From contig JAOTUT010000065.1 of assembly GCA_029863735.1 (NCBI GenBank), positions 1 through 7,487 of the forward strand: 7,487 bases of DNA, read 5' to 3'. Below, piece by piece: positions 5,957 to 7,487 of this stretch (position 1 is the first letter of the stretch; each line of letters starts with the position of its first letter). This DNA is from Ignavibacteria bacterium (GTDB lineage Bacteria > Bacteroidota > Ignavibacteria > Ignavibacteriales > Ignavibacteriaceae). Position numbers and translations under genes: made by a program. The notes beneath the pieces are model-generated. The model saw nothing but the letters and a program-made list of their open reading frames with translations. It searched no databases and was not told the origin of the DNA.

Positions 5957-6026
5957 GGAATGATGACCTGCACAATGCTGTTGAGGGATTAAATGGAGAG
6001 TAAATTTTAAAATTCCTAATTATGTT
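5957..6026. repeat. Degenerate dispersed repeat, copy upstream of the peptidase gene
   Basis: This copy reads GGAATGATGACCTG, three variable bases, AATGCTGTT, then GGATTAAATGGAGAGTA, an A/T stretch, ATTCCT and TATGTT. The same blocks in the same order and orientation occur at 7214-7289 on the other side of the peptidase gene, with a small length difference after AATGCTGTT. No intact reading frame, and no coding role seen. Confidence 0.6.
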
Positions 6027-6093
6027 GTTTAGCAGTTTTTGTGAAAATGAGTTTTTAATAGGACTAATTAAGTGTTGATGTATTTTGCTTCAC

Positions 6094-6121
6094 TTGTTAT
6101 ATTATTTTTTAATTATATATT
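6094..6121 (+). promoter_or_regulatory. Possible promoter of the peptidase gene
   Basis: TTGTTA at 6094-6099 and TATATT at 6116-6121 are spaced by 16 bases, about 65 bp before the peptidase start. The region is so rich in A and T that such a match has little weight by itself, and promoter rules for this lineage may differ from the standard sigma-70 pattern. Confidence 0.25.
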
Positions 6122-6186
6122 ATACCACATTTAATCGATAGGTATATTAGACGAGAATCACTCACTTATAATTAAATTTTAATCGA

Positions 6187-7071
6187 ATGTTAATGAGGTT
6201 TAAAAGTTTAATTTATTATCCAACTTTATTATTCATACTGATCTTTAATGGATGTGATAATCCATTATCTGTAGATGAAGGACAGTGGATATCTGATATT
6301 CCTTTCACTTATACCCTATTGGGAACTGAACATACATTACCACACGATAACAGAATTTATGAAAGTGCAAATTTTTTGATCTTTAGTGATGCTAGCAGTG
6401 ATGAGGTCAAGAAGAAAATAGCGAGAATGGCCGAAAAATCATTAGTAGAATTGAAACTAGCTTTTAATATTTCTAGCAGCGAAGAACTAGGTATTATAAA
6501 TCGGGAATCAAAAGTAATAATATTTGCTGATAGATATCAAAATTATTCACAAATATATTTTCCCTGCGGTATAATTATATTTTCAATTGATTCTCCCAAA
6601 AATGCCTTTGGAGAAAATTACAATCGCTTAGTTATGCATGAATTGATGCACGTATTTCAACATCTGTTAGGTTTAGGATTAGATGGATATGATTATTGGC
6701 CAGAAGTCTGGTTTAGTGAAGGAATAGCTGAATATATGTCTGGTGGAACTCAAGGTACTATTACTAATATGAATCAGGTAAACGAATGGTTTGCTGATGA
6801 AGCTCATATAAATCCTATAAGTATTCATAAATTCAACGATTATGCTGGACCATATAATAGGAGAGGTGAATATTACCCAATGTTTGAATTAGCAGTAAGA
6901 TACCTTTTGGATGAAAGAGGTCAAGGAAAAACACTTTTAGATCTAAAAAATTTATATGAAGCCTTAAAAAATAATACCCCCTTTGATGATGCTTTTGAAA
7001 GTAATATGGGAATGAGTATAACTTATTACGAGTCTCATTTTTATGAGCTAATATCAGAATATTTACAATAA
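6187..7071 (+). CDS. Lipoprotein zinc metallopeptidase with HELMH motif (gluzincin-like)
   Basis: The 294-residue protein begins with a short basic region and hydrophobic stretch ending in LIFNGC, a lipobox with Cys23, so it is probably a membrane-anchored lipoprotein. The central motif VMHELMHVFQH contains HExxH (H151, E152, H155). It is followed by WFSEGIAEY, whose Glu178 is the likely third zinc ligand, the arrangement of 'peptidase MA-like' gluzincins. Upstream, KVIIFADRYQNYSQ and CGIIIFS resemble the strands preceding the active-site helix in that family. The C-terminal part is helical, and residues about 229-245 (EYYPMFELAVRYLLDER) look like the helix that covers the active site. Substrate is unknown. 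No Shine-Dalgarno sequence precedes ATG 6187 or the second ATG at 6193, so the start is uncertain by two codons. It stands alone, flanked by intergenic repeats. Peptidase class is fairly sure. Confidence 0.78.
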   Translation: MLMRFKSLIYYPTLLFILIFNGCDNPLSVDEGQWISDIPFTYTLLGTEHTLPHDNRIYESANFLIFSDASSDEVKKKIARMAEKSLVELKLAFNISSSEELGIINRESKVIIFADRYQNYSQIYFPCGIIIFSIDSPKNAFGENYNRLVMHELMHVFQHLLGLGLDGYDYWPEVWFSEGIAEYMSGGTQGTITNMNQVNEWFADEAHINPISIHKFNDYAGPYNRRGEYYPMFELAVRYLLDERGQGKTLLDLKNLYEALKNNTPFDDAFESNMGMSITYYESHFYELISEYLQ

Positions 7072-7384
7072 TAAATTGTAATAAGAATACAGGTTATCAA
7101 TTAAGATCAAACCAACCTACAATTTCTCAAGCTAAAGAATGCGTCTTTCGTCATTAATAAAAACTTCACAAATTTAATTGAACAGGTCTTCCACTAAGAT
7201 TTGTGTTCACCTCGGAAGTGATGACCTGAGGAATGCTGTTCGGGTGTCGGATTGAATGGGGAGTAGATATAAAAATCCCTGCCTATGTTATTAAGCAAAA
7301 ATTACATTACCTAAAAGCTAAAAGTTGTACCGGCTAATAATGCATCAACCGTTCGTGAAAATATTATAATAACTATTATTATTA
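7072..7384. other. 313-bp intergenic region downstream of the peptidase gene
   Basis: No gene was recognised here. A small A/T hairpin, TTACAAT (7063-7069) with ATTGTAA (7075-7081), overlaps the peptidase stop codon but lacks a T-run and is a poor terminator. The middle is occupied by the second long copy of the dispersed repeat (7214-7289). The last 100 bases are low-complexity A/T with TATTATTATTACTA-like sequence. Confidence 0.55.
7214..7289. repeat. Degenerate dispersed repeat, copy downstream of the peptidase gene
   Basis: This copy shares with 5957-6026 the blocks GGAA.TGATGACCTG, AATGCTGTT, GGATT.AATGG.GAGTA, AAAAT.CCT and TATGTT in the same order. It carries a few additional bases (CGGGTGTC region) after AATGCTGTT. 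The sequence just left of it, AGATTTGTGTT at about 7197-7207, also resembles AGATTTGTATT at the edge of the fossil sorting-domain piece near 3680. Confidence 0.6.
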
Positions 7385-7486
7385 CTAATTGTTATCCTTT
7401 AATTGAAGTAACGTTTCATCAAACTTATAGTTTTTATAACTAACCTTAAACAACAGACTATATACTGAGGGCACAAAAACCAGTGT
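7385..7486 (-). CDS. Possible C-terminal end of an unidentified gene, partial
   Basis: On the minus strand an open frame enters from the right edge and runs 33 codons to TAG at 7387-7385. It includes VPSVYSLLFKVSYKNYKF and ends LLQLKDNN. The alternation of aromatic and basic residues looks protein-like, perhaps a beta-strand end of a membrane or surface protein. It is the longest of the three frames reaching the edge on this strand. With so few codons and no known motif this is only a candidate. Confidence 0.35.
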   Translation of the reverse strand, partial: TLVFVPSVYSLLFKVSYKNYKFDETLLQLKDNN

Positions 7487-7487
7487 A

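Larger units (their letters stand above)
5702..6186. other. 485-bp intergenic region between divergent genes
   Basis: This stretch separates the minus-strand propeller gene from the plus-strand peptidase gene and must hold both promoters. I see no convincing gene in it. The left part carries a short piece of a degenerate repeat at 5821-5850 and the middle a longer copy at 5957-6026. The last 130 bases are extremely AT-rich, with a possible promoter near 6094-6121. On the minus strand, an open stretch without a stop runs from about 5970 down to the TAG at about 5808, but it has no start with a binding site and its composition is not persuasive, so it is read as repeat debris. Confidence 0.6.

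Noticed and set aside
5808..5970. Possible small minus-strand gene in the intergenic region
   Set aside because: The frame is open for about 50 codons but has no Shine-Dalgarno-supported start and overlaps dispersed repeat sequence.
7063..7081. Hairpin over the peptidase stop codon as a terminator
   Set aside because: The 7-bp stem TTACAAT/ATTGTAA has a single G-C pair and no following T-run; chance is likely in sequence this AT-rich.
7360..7395. A/T-rich low-complexity stretch as an origin or attachment site
   Set aside because: It contains only short TATTA-type repetition with no DnaA-box series, direct repeat pair or integrase gene nearby.

Overview
The window looks like a piece of chromosome from an anaerobic, AT-rich member of the Bacteroidota/Ignavibacteriota side of the tree. 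The main clue is a secreted protein ending in a type IX secretion (T9SS) sorting domain of the 'QNYPNPFNPST' kind, which is very common in Ignavibacteria and also occurs in Kryptonia, Calditrichota and related phyla. Weak or absent Shine-Dalgarno sequences before several genes fit this. The taxonomic placement is inference from the protein style, not from a marker gene.

Left half (1-3550, all + strand): a catabolic cluster for anaerobic aromatic degradation. It starts with the last 81 codons of a molybdenum hydroxylase large subunit (xanthine dehydrogenase / 4-hydroxybenzoyl-CoA reductase type). Then come had (6-hydroxycyclohex-1-ene-1-carbonyl-CoA dehydrogenase), oah (6-oxocyclohex-1-ene-1-carbonyl-CoA hydrolase, ring-opening) and dch (cyclohexa-1,5-diene-1-carbonyl-CoA hydratase). 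In pathway order Dch hydrates the dienoyl-CoA made by benzoyl-CoA reductase, Had oxidises the alcohol, and Oah adds water and cleaves the ring to 3-hydroxypimelyl-CoA. The dearomatising benzoyl-CoA reductase itself is not in the window. Between oah and dch lies a short non-coding element made of two related palindromic units in opposite orientation.

Middle (3578-5701, - strand): a two-gene unit reading towards the catabolic cluster and ending at a strong hairpin at 3581-3610. It encodes a T9SS-exported seven-repeat beta-propeller (Ycf48/BNR-like), followed 36 bp later by a small outer-membrane beta-barrel protein. A fossil T9SS C-terminal tail sits between the barrel gene and the terminator. 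The two genes share an identical 16-nt stretch in their signal-peptide coding regions.

Right part (5702-7487): a 485-bp intergenic region, a + strand gene for a lipoprotein zinc metallopeptidase with an HELMH motif, then about 310 bp without a clear gene. Both flanks of the peptidase gene carry copies of the same roughly 70-bp degenerate repeat. The window closes with what may be the C-terminal end of a further - strand gene.

No tRNA, rRNA, CRISPR array, intact transposase or phage gene was seen. The most notable content is the benzoyl-CoA ring-opening module in this taxonomic setting, plus several layers of small repeats and gene debris around the T9SS/surface genes.
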